Source: Tissierella sp.
Lineage (GTDB): Bacteria > Bacillota > Clostridia > Tissierellales > Tissierellaceae
NCBI RefSeq assembly: GCF_031460495.1
Contig: NZ_JAVKTS010000006.1
Span: forward strand, 96,779-160,778
Length of the DNA stretch: 64,000 nucleotides
Direction: 5' to 3'
Under the pieces are notes generated by a model, which was given only the letters and a program-made list of their open reading frames with translations, searched no databases and had not been told where the DNA came from. Both the position numbers and the translations under genes were made by a program. This document shows, piece by piece, positions 44,879-53,325 of the stretch (its first letter is position 1; each line of letters begins with the position of its first letter).

Positions 44879-46720
44879 CTATTTTGACATGTTGTATCTA
44901 TACCCAAAAATTGTCTCTTGCCTACTCAATAATCCTTTATTTACCATTTGTTTTAATCTATTTTCCAAATTATCTAATGTGAAGGTAATGCCAGCTTCCT
45001 TTTCAATATCCATTATGATATGAATTAAGTCCGTATCATTTATAGGAAGCTTTGCTAGAATTATTTTCATGAATTTTTCATCATCTTCTTTTCCTTTGTT
45101 TTTCAGTTCATCAAAGGGATTTTCCGTATGTGGACTGGAGCTAGTGGCAGCTCTAATTCTAGCAAATATTGTTCTTCCCATGGAGGCTGATGAAATGAAT
45201 ACATCTCCTGTCCTTAGATAAGGTAATCTTCTGGTTTCTTCCATTGTAAGGTCTGTTTCTTCCTTTATAGTCTGTATATCAGATGCTCTAACAGTTCTAA
45301 ATATAAATTTAGTATTTAGCTGAGCAGTAATAGTTTCATCTAATAATGTAGGTCTTTGTGTGGCAAGTATTAAAAATGCTCCATATTTTCTACCTTCTTG
45401 GGATATTTCCTTTAATATGGATTTAGAAGGGGAATCATATCCCTTTGGCGCAAAGTTGTGAGCTTCATCTGTGACTACTATAAATGGTGGAAAATATTCT
45501 GCAGTAGTCTTTTTATATAAAGCATCCTTATAATCTCTTCTCTTGTGATAAAGATTGTTTAATAAATAAGTACTAAATACTTGAAGAATCCTAGTATTAC
45601 CCTGGATGACCATTAGCTTGCCCCTTTGAAGTCCTTCTTCAATTTCTCGAATATCCTTTGAAAATATACCTTCGTTGTCCAATCTCTTCAATCTCCACAT
45701 TATTCCCTTTACTGAATTATATGGGCAAGTTTTATCATATTTCTGATAAACTTCCTTTCTTCTTTCCCAGGCCTTTCTTTCTTCCTCTGTATCTGCATAA
45801 TTAATCCTATTATCTATTCTCTCAGCAGATCCTTCTTCTTGGGCTTCTGTAAGCATCTGTAACCTACTGTAGAAACTATAGAAAGAATCCTTTCTCTTAA
45901 ACAGTACATCGACTACATTATTCATGGCATCGGTCAAAGTGGAAGCTGCATCTAATAAGTTTTTCAAATCTTGGGCAGCTAGATCTTCAAATTTTACTCC
46001 CACATGAAATCCTACTTGAAGACATTTGAATTTATCTTCAAAATCCACTGTATCTACCGGTAAATAGGCCGCTTTTTCACTAAAATCCATCTCAAAATGG
46101 GGATCTAACACTATTGTAGGAATATCTTGCTGCATTAATTCTTCCAACAGTACTCTTAGACCAAAGGATTTTCCTGAACCAGAACCACCAAATACTCCTA
46201 TATGAGGATAATGGTGCATGGATTTTATATCTAATATATAGGGAATTTCCCTTTGAGGGCATAGACCCTTTTCTTCAAAAGTATATAATAAATTCTTGTA
46301 CTCTTCATCCATACCTACTGCCATATCATCTGTATTTCTAATAACTCCTAGAATTAATCCATCTTCTTTTTTGGTTTTTATCATCAAATCCTTTACTTCA
46401 CGAAACTCAGGTAATCTAATATCTGAACCCGTTTGTACGGGATATAGTGCTTCATTAAGTAGTCTTACCTTAGCCACATAGATGGTTTCCTCGTCAATAT
46501 TGTATCCTAGAGACTTTAATGACTCCAAAACAGATCCATCTACAAAGTCTCCTGATATATTTAAAGGAATATATCTATTGAAAGTTTTCGCCTCAACAAC
46601 TTCTCCTAGCAAATCATTTTGATAAGGGTCCTCTATTATTAAAAATTCATTTATTCTAAAGTTTCTAGTCTTTGATCCTATAAATACTTCCTGTTGACTG
46701 GTAATACCAACTACTTTCAT
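44879..46720 (-). CDS. HerA-like DNA-translocase ATPase (DUF87)
   Basis: 613 residues. N-terminal HerA-ATP synthase barrel (about 5-110), Walker A GGSGSGKS (178-185), Walker B FIVVTDEAHNFAP (about 418-430), and the arginine-finger region SQEGRKYGAFLILATQRP. A winged-helix-like C-terminus (about 560-613, TFTLDNLENRLKQMVNKGLLSRQ) is present. Partner of NurA in end resection in Archaea; in bacteria the pair is scattered. It is separated from nurA by a 230-bp gap with a long hairpin. Confidence 0.9.
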   Translation of the reverse strand: MKVVGITSQQEVFIGSKTRNFRINEFLIIEDPYQNDLLGEVVEAKTFNRYIPLNISGDFVDGSVLESLKSLGYNIDEETIYVAKVRLLNEALYPVQTGSDIRLPEFREVKDLMIKTKKEDGLILGVIRNTDDMAVGMDEEYKNLLYTFEEKGLCPQREIPYILDIKSMHHYPHIGVFGGSGSGKSFGLRVLLEELMQQDIPTIVLDPHFEMDFSEKAAYLPVDTVDFEDKFKCLQVGFHVGVKFEDLAAQDLKNLLDAASTLTDAMNNVVDVLFKRKDSFYSFYSRLQMLTEAQEEGSAERIDNRINYADTEEERKAWERRKEVYQKYDKTCPYNSVKGIMWRLKRLDNEGIFSKDIREIEEGLQRGKLMVIQGNTRILQVFSTYLLNNLYHKRRDYKDALYKKTTAEYFPPFIVVTDEAHNFAPKGYDSPSKSILKEISQEGRKYGAFLILATQRPTLLDETITAQLNTKFIFRTVRASDIQTIKEETDLTMEETRRLPYLRTGDVFISSASMGRTIFARIRAATSSSPHTENPFDELKNKGKEDDEKFMKIILAKLPINDTDLIHIIMDIEKEAGITFTLDNLENRLKQMVNKGLLSRQETIFGYRYNMSK

Positions 46721-46762
46721 TTAATCACAACCTTTCACCTAAAACTTTTTAATATCTTTTGA

Positions 46763-46936
46763 GGTTGATATGAGAGATAAGGGGCTACATATGAGAGCTT
46801 TGATGTAATTATCACACTAAAGAAAAAAATTGGGAGAGTTGCACTGTTTGAGCGAAGCGAGTTTGCAACTCTATTTTTTTCTGTGTGTTGATAATTCTCA
46901 AAGCTTGAATCGTAGAACCGTTCTCACATATCAACC
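46763..46936. repeat. 174-bp imperfect palindrome (multi-stem hairpin)
   Basis: Arms start GGTTGATATG and end CATATCAACC. Internal paired blocks are GCTTTGA/TCAAAGC, ATTATCA/TGATAAT, AAAAAAT/ATTTTTT and GAGTTGCA/TGCAACTC, around a loop with GAGCGAAGCGAG. Lies in the nurA-herA gap. Confidence 0.75.
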
Positions 46937-46951
46937 GGACCCAAGTATAAT

Positions 46952-47938
46952 TTAGTTCCTCTTAGCTCTTTCCGAAATGAAAAATCTTTCGTATATGTCT
47001 CTGTCCATATATCTCTCCATTAAGCCTTTCATCATGGCATTTGATATTAGAACTTCTTTATCTACTATGTCTAACCACAGAGGAACTCCACGACTGTTTT
47101 CTGGTGTTAAGGTAAATACTAGTCTACCCATTTCTTCTAAGCTGTCTTTTTGGCTATCTATAATATCCATTCCTATGACACTAGGGGCTAATGATGACCT
47201 CATAAATACTGAAGAATATCCTGCTTCCTTCTTTTTATTAGCCTCATCTTTGATTACTATCATTTCTCCATAATCAAGCTGACCAAAAAGTATTTCTCTA
47301 TCATAGGAATCTATCTTCAACTTAGAATCCACCTCACCTAATTTATCTCCAATTATTGAAGTTTTTATATCCTTAATAACTCCAACTAATAAAATCCCAT
47401 GTTTCTCGCATTTCTCTCTTAGCTTCATCCACAGCTCGTAGGAATATATATAATACCTTATGAGAGAACCATCCATTAAAATAGCATAGGGCTTATATTT
47501 CTCCACACTCTCCAAGGCAACCTCTACTTCTATACTGGCTAGAGCCTTGTTTTTCTTTTCAGCGATGATTTTTTCATCTTCTTCTAGTATGTTTTTTTCT
47601 TCATCTTCCATTATTGGGGAATATACATAGGATTTAAATATAGGCTCATTATGAGAGATAGTTGATTTTGCTAAACCTTGAAACATTTCAATAAAATGAG
47701 GATAAGATCCTCCCATTTTATTTGTAGAGCCATCTACGCCTACAATTCCACCCTTTGACTCATAAAGAGCCAAATGTCTATTTTCAAGCTTTGTCATGGG
47801 AATAATAGTACCAATATGCTCTTCTATAAAAGACCTAAGTTGATTTTTGTTTAAAGAAAATACATCACTATACTTGTCCTGTATTAGTTTATTCAAGTTT
47901 GATATTTTTTCTTTAAGTTCATTATGTATATTGTACAT
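46952..47938 (-). CDS. NurA-family nuclease
   Basis: 328 residues. The NurA metal-binding Asp pair can be seen in GGIVGVDGSTNKMGGSYPHF (about 70-90) and AILMDGSLIRYYIYSY (about 153). The final ISNAMMKGLMERYMDRDIYERFFISERAK is a typical C-terminus. In Archaea NurA is a 5'-3' nuclease that works with HerA. It is 38 bp downstream of rsmI and 230 bp upstream of herA. Confidence 0.85.
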   Translation of the reverse strand: MYNIHNELKEKISNLNKLIQDKYSDVFSLNKNQLRSFIEEHIGTIIPMTKLENRHLALYESKGGIVGVDGSTNKMGGSYPHFIEMFQGLAKSTISHNEPIFKSYVYSPIMEDEEKNILEEDEKIIAEKKNKALASIEVEVALESVEKYKPYAILMDGSLIRYYIYSYELWMKLREKCEKHGILLVGVIKDIKTSIIGDKLGEVDSKLKIDSYDREILFGQLDYGEMIVIKDEANKKKEAGYSSVFMRSSLAPSVIGMDIIDSQKDSLEEMGRLVFTLTPENSRGVPLWLDIVDKEVLISNAMMKGLMERYMDRDIYERFFISERAKRN

Positions 47939-47975
47939 GAAATTCCCACCCCCTGTTTTTATTAGTGAATAACTA

Positions 47976-48809
47976 TTAACTATCTTTTAACCTAAGGCTT
48001 TCTTTATATGCTAAATTCTTAGGTATATTGTGTTCTTCTGAGATCTTTTTTACTGCTTCCTTTTTTGTAAAACCTTCTTCTATATATTTTCTTAACATCA
48101 CTTCAATATTTATTTCTTCTACTACTATTTCCTCTGAATTTCCTTCTATTACAATTACAAATTCCCCTTTTACACCAGAATCCTTAAATTTTTCTAAGGC
48201 TTGAGATGATGTGCCACGGAAGGTTTCTTCATATTTCTTTGTTAGTTCCCTGGAAATTGAAATCTCTCTGTCCTCTAAGATATTTATCATATCTTCTAAC
48301 AAATCCATTAGTCTATGAGGGGATTCGTATATTATTGTTGTATATTTATATTCCTTAATTCTTTCAAGTTCTTTGATTCTCTCCCTTTTCTTTGAGGATA
48401 AAAAGCCTTCAAAGATAAATTTATCAGTTGATAATCCAGAAATAACTAAGGCTGTGATAGAAGCTGTAGCACCTGGTAATGGGACTACATCTATACCTTC
48501 ATCAATTGCTTGTCTTATAAGCTCTTGACCTGGGTCTGATATGCCTGGCATTCCTGCATCTGTGACTAGGGCAATACTTTGACCTAGATTCATCTTTTCT
48601 ATTAACTCAAAGCCTTTTTCTCTAATATTATGTTCATGATATGATGTCAATGGCTTTTTGATCTCAAAATGATTTAGCAGCTTGATTGTATGCCTAGTAT
48701 CCTCTGCTGCAATTAAATCCACTTCTCCCAGTATTCTTATGGTTCTAAGAGTCATATCCTCCAAATTACCTATGGGAGTTGGGCATATATATAATTTTCC
48801 TCTATCCAT
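47976..48809 (-). CDS. rsmI: 16S rRNA (cytidine(1402)-2'-O)-methyltransferase
   Basis: 277 residues with the tetrapyrrole methylase fold: N-terminal YICPTPIGNLEDMTLRTIRIL, the loop AEDTRHTIKLLNHF, and SAM-site ALVTDAGMPGISDPGQELI. The C-terminal helical tail KEAVKKISEEHNIPKN is typical. It begins after a GGGACA repeat and is followed by nurA. Equivalent to yabC in Bacillus. Confidence 0.96.
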   Translation of the reverse strand: MDRGKLYICPTPIGNLEDMTLRTIRILGEVDLIAAEDTRHTIKLLNHFEIKKPLTSYHEHNIREKGFELIEKMNLGQSIALVTDAGMPGISDPGQELIRQAIDEGIDVVPLPGATASITALVISGLSTDKFIFEGFLSSKKRERIKELERIKEYKYTTIIYESPHRLMDLLEDMINILEDREISISRELTKKYEETFRGTSSQALEKFKDSGVKGEFVIVIEGNSEEIVVEEINIEVMLRKYIEEGFTKKEAVKKISEEHNIPKNLAYKESLRLKDS

Positions 48810-48833
48810 TTTATTTCTCCTTACATTCTTAGT

Positions 48834-48857
48834 GGGACAGCAGTATTACTGTCCCTC
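48834..48857. repeat. GGGACA repeat, copy 8
   Basis: Short copy (GGGACAGCAGTATTACTGTCCC and a T-rich end) just upstream of rsmI. Confidence 0.65.
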
Positions 48858-48866
48858 TTTATTTTG

Positions 48867-49041
48867 ACAAATTGTAAAAGCACTCGTTTCACTTCAAGAT
48901 TTGATACCTTCAACAAGTCATTTAAAAACAGGAAACTAATGGAACGCTCCGCTAAAAACCCTAGTTTCCAAAACAGTTTTTAAATTTCCTTGGAAGGTAT
49001 AGCAAATCTTTCAGAGGTACTCCCACACTTTTACTATTTGT
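48867..49041. repeat. 175-bp multi-stem palindrome
   Basis: Nested paired blocks, outside to inside: ACAAAT/ATTTGT with GTAAAAG/CTTTTAC, AGATTTG/CAAATCT, TACCTTC/GAAGGTA, ATTTAAAAAC/GTTTTTAAAT, GGAAACTA/TAGTTTCC. The loop contains GGAACGCTCC. Nearly the same size as the 46763-46936 element. Fills most of the rsmI-yabB gap. Confidence 0.8.
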
Positions 49042-49052
49042 CTATTGCAAGT

Positions 49053-49079
49053 GGGACACTACTCCCGTCCCTCTGTCCC
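49053..49079. repeat. GGGACA repeat, copy 9
   Basis: GGGACACTACTCCCGTCCC plus TCTGTCCC. The stop codon and last residues (GTEGRE) of the methyltransferase gene are encoded inside this repeat. Confidence 0.75.
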
Positions 49080-49787
49080 GTATATCTTATATATTTCATC
49101 TGTATATTTCCCATCTTCCTTATATACTATCAAGGGATCATAAAACTTTAAATCAGGTTTACCATCTTTTACTGCTTCAATTAATATTAGATTTGGTTTC
49201 TTATTTATCTTAGGTTGAACAAATCTTATGTATTTTGGTTCAATTTTATATTTTCTTAATGTATAAATTATATCGACTAATCTATCTGGTCTATGTACCA
49301 TGTAAAATCTTCCTAATGGCTTTAGTAAGTACTCTGAAACTTCAACTATATCCTCTAGGGTACAGCTTATTTCATGTCGTGATAAGGCAAAGTTTTCCTC
49401 TGAATTGATTAATGCTCCTCCTGATTTCATATATGGTGGATTAGTTATAATAGTATCTATGGTATTTTTCTTAAATTTAGTTGGTAAATCCTTTAAATCC
49501 ATATTTAATATAGAAATTTTGTCCTTCAGATTATTTAACTCTATGGATCTTCTAGCCATATCAGCAACTTCTTCTTGAATTTCTATACCATAGATTATAT
49601 CCACATTATCCTTTTCACATAGCCTCAGTGGAATAATTCCAGTACCTGTGCCTAAGTCTACTACTGTACCCTTAGGCTTAGCAAATTGAGACAAAAATAT
49701 GGCATCGGTACCATAGGAAAATCTTTCTCTATTTTGTATTATCTTTAAATCACTTCCCGGAACTATATCTATTCTTTCATTCATCAT
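49059..49787 (-). CDS. tRNA1(Val) adenine-N6-methyltransferase-like (YabB)
   Basis: 242 residues. Rossmann SAM site VDLGTGTGIIPLRL at about 39-52 and the N6-adenine motif NPPY at about 116-119 (TIITNPPYMKSG). Starts MMNERIDIVPGSDLKIIQNRERFSYGTDAI, a typical TrmN6/YabB N-terminus. The last six codons and the stop come from a GGGACA repeat (copy 9), which has extended or trimmed the original end. Located between rsmI and ricT as in Bacillus. Confidence 0.92.
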   Translation of the reverse strand: MMNERIDIVPGSDLKIIQNRERFSYGTDAIFLSQFAKPKGTVVDLGTGTGIIPLRLCEKDNVDIIYGIEIQEEVADMARRSIELNNLKDKISILNMDLKDLPTKFKKNTIDTIITNPPYMKSGGALINSEENFALSRHEISCTLEDIVEVSEYLLKPLGRFYMVHRPDRLVDIIYTLRKYKIEPKYIRFVQPKINKKPNLILIEAVKDGKPDLKFYDPLIVYKEDGKYTDEIYKIYGTEGRE

Positions 49788-49819
49788 ACATTTTACCTCT
49801 TCATATTTTCTGAATTTTT

Positions 49820-49864
49820 AATAAGTTTAGTTTTTGGTGCCAGGCACCAAAAACTAAACTTATT
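49820..49864. repeat. 45-bp palindromic repeat, GGTGCC family, copy 3
   Basis: AATAAGTTT/AAACTTATT arms with the core GGTGCCAGGCACC; arms fully paired (TTTAGTTTTT against AAAAACTAAA). Lies upstream of the methyltransferase gene, after the ferredoxin terminator. Confidence 0.8.
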
Positions 49865-49870
49865 GGTTGC

Positions 49871-49897
49871 AAAAAAGACCCTAGTGGGTCTTCTTTT
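49871..49897 (-). terminator. Terminator after the ferredoxin gene
   Basis: Stem AAGACCC/GGGTCTT with a 4-base loop and TTTTTT on the minus strand. Confidence 0.85.
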
Positions 49898-49903
49898 TAA
49901 GTA

Positions 49904-50071
49904 CTATTCTGGTTTAGGTGCGTCTACTGGACAAACATTTGCACAAGCACCACAATCAATACATTTGTCAGGATCTATAACATAGATATCTCCTGCTGAT
50001 ATGGCATCAACTGGACATTCTGGTTGACAAGCGCCACAAGCGATACAATCTTCATGAATTCTATATGCCAT
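49904..50071 (-). CDS. 2[4Fe-4S] ferredoxin
   Basis: 55 residues, too short for usual ORF cut-offs. Two CxxCxxCxxxCP clusters: C9, C12, C15, C19 and C37, C40, C43, C47. ATG 50071 has GGGGAGGT 7 nt upstream. A typical clostridial low-potential electron carrier. Flanked by its own terminator; transcribed alone or with ricT. Confidence 0.96.
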   Translation of the reverse strand: MAYRIHEDCIACGACQPECPVDAISAGDIYVIDPDKCIDCGACANVCPVDAPKPE

Positions 50072-50167
50072 TTTTTTCACCTCCCCATGAATTAAAGATT
50101 AATACGATTTCATTCTAACAGATTTGTAACAATATTAAAAGATATTTTAAACATATTTGTCTACTTC

Positions 50168-51052
50168 TTAATCTTCCAAATCTTTCACATCTACTACTTC
50201 CTCTGTCGAATCTACTATTCTCTCATAAGAAGGGTCTATTTCTCCTGTATTGGTGATGTCTTTGACTAAATAATAGATTAAATCATCAGTATTATCCTTT
50301 AGTCTCACCTTTACTTTTACTTTTTCTAATAATGTATAAGTCTCAACTACAATTCCCTTTCCTTCTGGAGTCAATACTATGGCACCTACTTGAGGCATCC
50401 CTTTTAATAACTCTTCATAGACTGAATGTTCATATTTTAAGCAGCACATAAGTCGTCCGCAAAGGCCCGATATTTTTGTTGGATTCAAGGATAAGGATTG
50501 TTCCTTTGCCATTTTTATAGATACTGGTTCGAATTCTCCTAAGAATTGACCACAGCATACAGTTTTACCACATGGCCCTATGCCGCCTATCATCTTAGCT
50601 TCATCTCTTACTCCTATTTGCCTAAGCTCTATTCTGGTCTTAAATATAGCAGCCAAGTCCTTGACTAATTCTCTGAAATCAACTCTTCCATCTGCTGTAA
50701 AATAGAATATTACCTTGTTATTATCAAAAGTATATTCAACATCTACAAGTTTCATAGATAGATTATGTTCTTCTACCTTTTGTTTGCACAACTCTATTGC
50801 CTCGGCAGCCTTCTTTTTATTCTCTCTATGAATATCAAAATCCTCATCTAAGGCTACTCTCAGGACTTTTTTCAAGGGTGCCACTATTTCTTCCTCAGTT
50901 ACTTCCTTTGGTCCTACTACTACATGTCCAAATTCAATTCCCCTAGCCGTCTCCACTACTACAAAATCATTAAATTTAACATCTATTTCATCAGGATCAA
51001 AGTAATATATCTTACCTGCCTTCTTAAATCTTACTCCTACAACCTTTATCAT
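50168..51052 (-). CDS. ricT: RicT / PSP1-domain protein (YaaT)
   Basis: 294 residues. Starts KVVGVRFKKAGKIYYFDP and has the PSP1 core KTRIELRQIGVRDEAKMIGGIGPCGKTVCC and GLCGRLMCCLKYE, with the cysteines that bind iron-sulfur clusters in the Ric complex. In Bacillus it acts in RNase Y-dependent mRNA maturation, sporulation and biofilm formation. It is 11 bp downstream of holB, the conserved order. Confidence 0.94.
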   Translation of the reverse strand: MIKVVGVRFKKAGKIYYFDPDEIDVKFNDFVVVETARGIEFGHVVVGPKEVTEEEIVAPLKKVLRVALDEDFDIHRENKKKAAEAIELCKQKVEEHNLSMKLVDVEYTFDNNKVIFYFTADGRVDFRELVKDLAAIFKTRIELRQIGVRDEAKMIGGIGPCGKTVCCGQFLGEFEPVSIKMAKEQSLSLNPTKISGLCGRLMCCLKYEHSVYEELLKGMPQVGAIVLTPEGKGIVVETYTLLEKVKVKVRLKDNTDDLIYYLVKDITNTGEIDPSYERIVDSTEEVVDVKDLED

Positions 51053-51063
51053 CTATATTCCTC

Positions 51064-52035
51064 CTATATACTAAGAAGCATTGTCTCTAGAGATAATCCA
51101 AAATTAACATTTCTTCTAATATTATTTTTAGTATCTTCTATTTTATATATTATATCATTAATTCTGGTAAAATCTATAAAGGATTGTCTAGATAGCATTT
51201 CTACTTTATCATTGTTTGTTAATACTGGTGTTTCTCCAATTTCCTTGTAGATTAATAAATCTCTAAACCAGTATATAATAATATCTAGTATTTCCTCAAT
51301 GTTTTCTTTATTTTCATTGAAAAAATCCATAGAAGTAAGTGCTTTTACTTTATCTCCATTTAACAAACTATCTATTATAGATATGGTTTCTTCCCTTTTT
51401 TGAAAAAAATCTTCTGAATTTGCTAACTCTATAGATTTTTCAACAGAACCCTTTGAAAAATCTGCTATAAATTTAGCCTTATCTATATGAAGTCCATATT
51501 CTTTAACTAATAAATCTATAATTTTTGAATTTCTTATTGGATAAAATTTTATGATTTGACATCTGGATAATATTGTGGGAATTAGCTTAGTACTATTGGA
51601 TGTAATTAAGATAATATTTATGTAATTAGGCGGTTCTTCTAAAGTCTTTAATATTCTATTTTGACCATCTATTCGAATCATATCACTACTATCTATAACA
51701 AAAACCTTCTTATTTCCTTCAAATGGAGTGGTAGCCATGCCCTTAATTAGCTTATCTATTTCATCTTTTTTTATAACTCCTTTTTCAGGTGAAATAAGCT
51801 TGAAATCAGGATGATTATCTGCATTAAATTTGATACATGAGCTACAGACATTGCATGGTTCTGGAGATTTATTATCTTTACATAAAATTGCCTTAGAAAA
51901 GGCTAGGGCTAGGTTTTTCTTACCTAAGCCCTTTTCTCCTTCAAATAAATAGCAATGATTAATAGTGCCATTTTTAATGGCACCTTTTAAAGATTCAATT
52001 TGTTTTTCATGGCCTAATATTTGACTGAAATCCAT
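51064..52035 (-). CDS. holB: DNA polymerase III delta' subunit
   Basis: 323 residues of the AAA+ clamp-loader family. P-loop EGEKGLGKKNL (about 34-43) has Lys instead of Thr/Ser after GK, as is usual in the non-ATPase delta' subunit. Zinc cysteines CNVCSSC (about 61-67) with C52 are present, and SRCQIIKF (sensor) is at about 157. Conserved place between darA and ricT. Confidence 0.94.
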   Translation of the reverse strand: MDFSQILGHEKQIESLKGAIKNGTINHCYLFEGEKGLGKKNLALAFSKAILCKDNKSPEPCNVCSSCIKFNADNHPDFKLISPEKGVIKKDEIDKLIKGMATTPFEGNKKVFVIDSSDMIRIDGQNRILKTLEEPPNYINIILITSNSTKLIPTILSRCQIIKFYPIRNSKIIDLLVKEYGLHIDKAKFIADFSKGSVEKSIELANSEDFFQKREETISIIDSLLNGDKVKALTSMDFFNENKENIEEILDIIIYWFRDLLIYKEIGETPVLTNNDKVEMLSRQSFIDFTRINDIIYKIEDTKNNIRRNVNFGLSLETMLLSI

Positions 52036-52048
52036 TTCTTACCTCTGT

Positions 52049-52333
52049 CTATATCTTCATGTATTTGTCTATATCTATTACGAATAAATTTGCTCCACCA
52101 ACTAATACCTCTTCATTTCCAGACTTAACTTTTTTGCTTGTACATTCTTTTCGTATAAGCTCTGTCACAGTATCAATTTCATTGTTCTCTACTCCTATTA
52201 AAAGGGTAGTATTGCCAGATTTTAGGAAACCACCAGTTGAAGAGAGCTTAGTAGTTCTAATTTTATTATCCATCAATGTCTTGACTACTTTTGAAATATA
52301 TTCATCTTGAATTATTGCAATAATAAGTTTCAA
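52049..52333 (-). CDS. Cyclic-di-AMP receptor family protein, short paralogue
   Basis: 94 residues of the PII-like DarA/PstA family: MKLIIAIIQDEYISKVV and TKLSSTGGFLKSGNTTLLIGVE, with a shortened central loop compared with its neighbour. Lies 12 bp downstream of the full-length paralogue. Probably a cyclic-di-AMP-binding signalling protein; because the loop is short it may have a different partner. In most Firmicutes there is only one darA here. Confidence 0.85.
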   Translation of the reverse strand: MKLIIAIIQDEYISKVVKTLMDNKIRTTKLSSTGGFLKSGNTTLLIGVENNEIDTVTELIRKECTSKKVKSGNEEVLVGGANLFVIDIDKYMKI

Positions 52334-52345
52334 ACTAATCCCCTC

Positions 52346-52672
52346 CTATATCCTAATATGATTTTCTACATCTAAGATAAATACTGTTGCCCCTCCAACC
52401 TTTACTTCTAATGGGAATGGCATATAGGTATCTCCAGGCATTGTAACTGATAGTAATGATGTTGTAATCTCTCTAGTCTTACAGTTCTCTTCTATAACCT
52501 TCAGTACATCAGATACTTGTTCATCATCTGCTCCAATTAATAGGGTAGTATTTCCTGATTTTAAAAATCCACCTGTAGAGGATAGTTTCGTAACCCTATG
52601 TCCTTTCTCTGTTAAATCATCAATTAGACTTCCTGAGTCTTGATCCTGAACTATACATATTATCAGTTTCAT
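52346..52672 (-). CDS. darA: Cyclic-di-AMP receptor DarA (PstA)
   Basis: 108 residues, the normal DarA length. N-terminal MKLIICIVQDQDSGSLIDDL, the conserved TKLSSTGGFLKSGNTTLLIG, and the longer T-loop (LLSVTMPGDTYMPFPLEVKVGGATVFIL). Located between tmk and holB as yaaQ is in Bacillus, 4 bp from tmk. Confidence 0.93.
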   Translation of the reverse strand: MKLIICIVQDQDSGSLIDDLTEKGHRVTKLSSTGGFLKSGNTTLLIGADDEQVSDVLKVIEENCKTREITTSLLSVTMPGDTYMPFPLEVKVGGATVFILDVENHIRI

Positions 52673-52676
52673 TTCT

Positions 52677-53309
52677 TCACTCCCCTTTTTTATCTAGCAA
52701 TCTTTCTATTTCTATGATGCTTTGTTGCAATACTTCTTCTACAGTTTTTGTTGCATCAATTATTTTTATATTCTCAGGGTACATCTCCAATAATTCCATG
52801 TATCCATCATAAACCCTTCTATGAAAATCATTTCCTTCCTGCTCTAACCTATCTCCAGGGACTTTGCCTAGTTTCCTTTCTAAGGTCAACTCTGGATCTA
52901 CATGGAAGAAAAGTATTAGATCTGGATAAATCCCTCTAATGGCAAAGTCATTAATAGATTTTACTCTCTCAATACCTAAGCCTCTACCTACACCTTGATA
53001 AGCCAAAGATGATAATGTAAATCTTTCGCAAAATACAATCTTTCCCTGCTCAATAGCAGGTAGAATTTTTTCGTGAACATGTTGTCCTCTTGCAGCTGCA
53101 TAAAGTAAGGCTTCGGTTTCTGCACCCATTGAAGTGTTTTTTTTATCCAATATTATATGGCGGATTTCTTCCCCTATTAAAGTGCCTCCAGGTTCTCTTG
53201 TCATAATAAATTCTATGCCTTTATCTTTCAAGTAATCACTTAATAATTTTATAATTGTTGATTTACCTGAACCATCTGGCCCCTCTAAAGTTATAAACAG
53301 TCCTCTCAC
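52677..53309 (-). CDS. tmk: Thymidylate kinase
   Basis: 210 residues. P-loop ITLEGPDGSGKSTI (about 6-19), DR(Y/x) replaced by TREPGGTLIGEEIR, and CERFTLSSLAYQGVGRG. Makes dTDP. Conserved order with darA and holB; 16 bp downstream of the decarboxylase. Confidence 0.96.
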   Translation of the reverse strand: MRGLFITLEGPDGSGKSTIIKLLSDYLKDKGIEFIMTREPGGTLIGEEIRHIILDKKNTSMGAETEALLYAAARGQHVHEKILPAIEQGKIVFCERFTLSSLAYQGVGRGLGIERVKSINDFAIRGIYPDLILFFHVDPELTLERKLGKVPGDRLEQEGNDFHRRVYDGYMELLEMYPENIKIIDATKTVEEVLQQSIIEIERLLDKKGE

Positions 53310-53325
53310 CTAAAAACTCCCCTTC

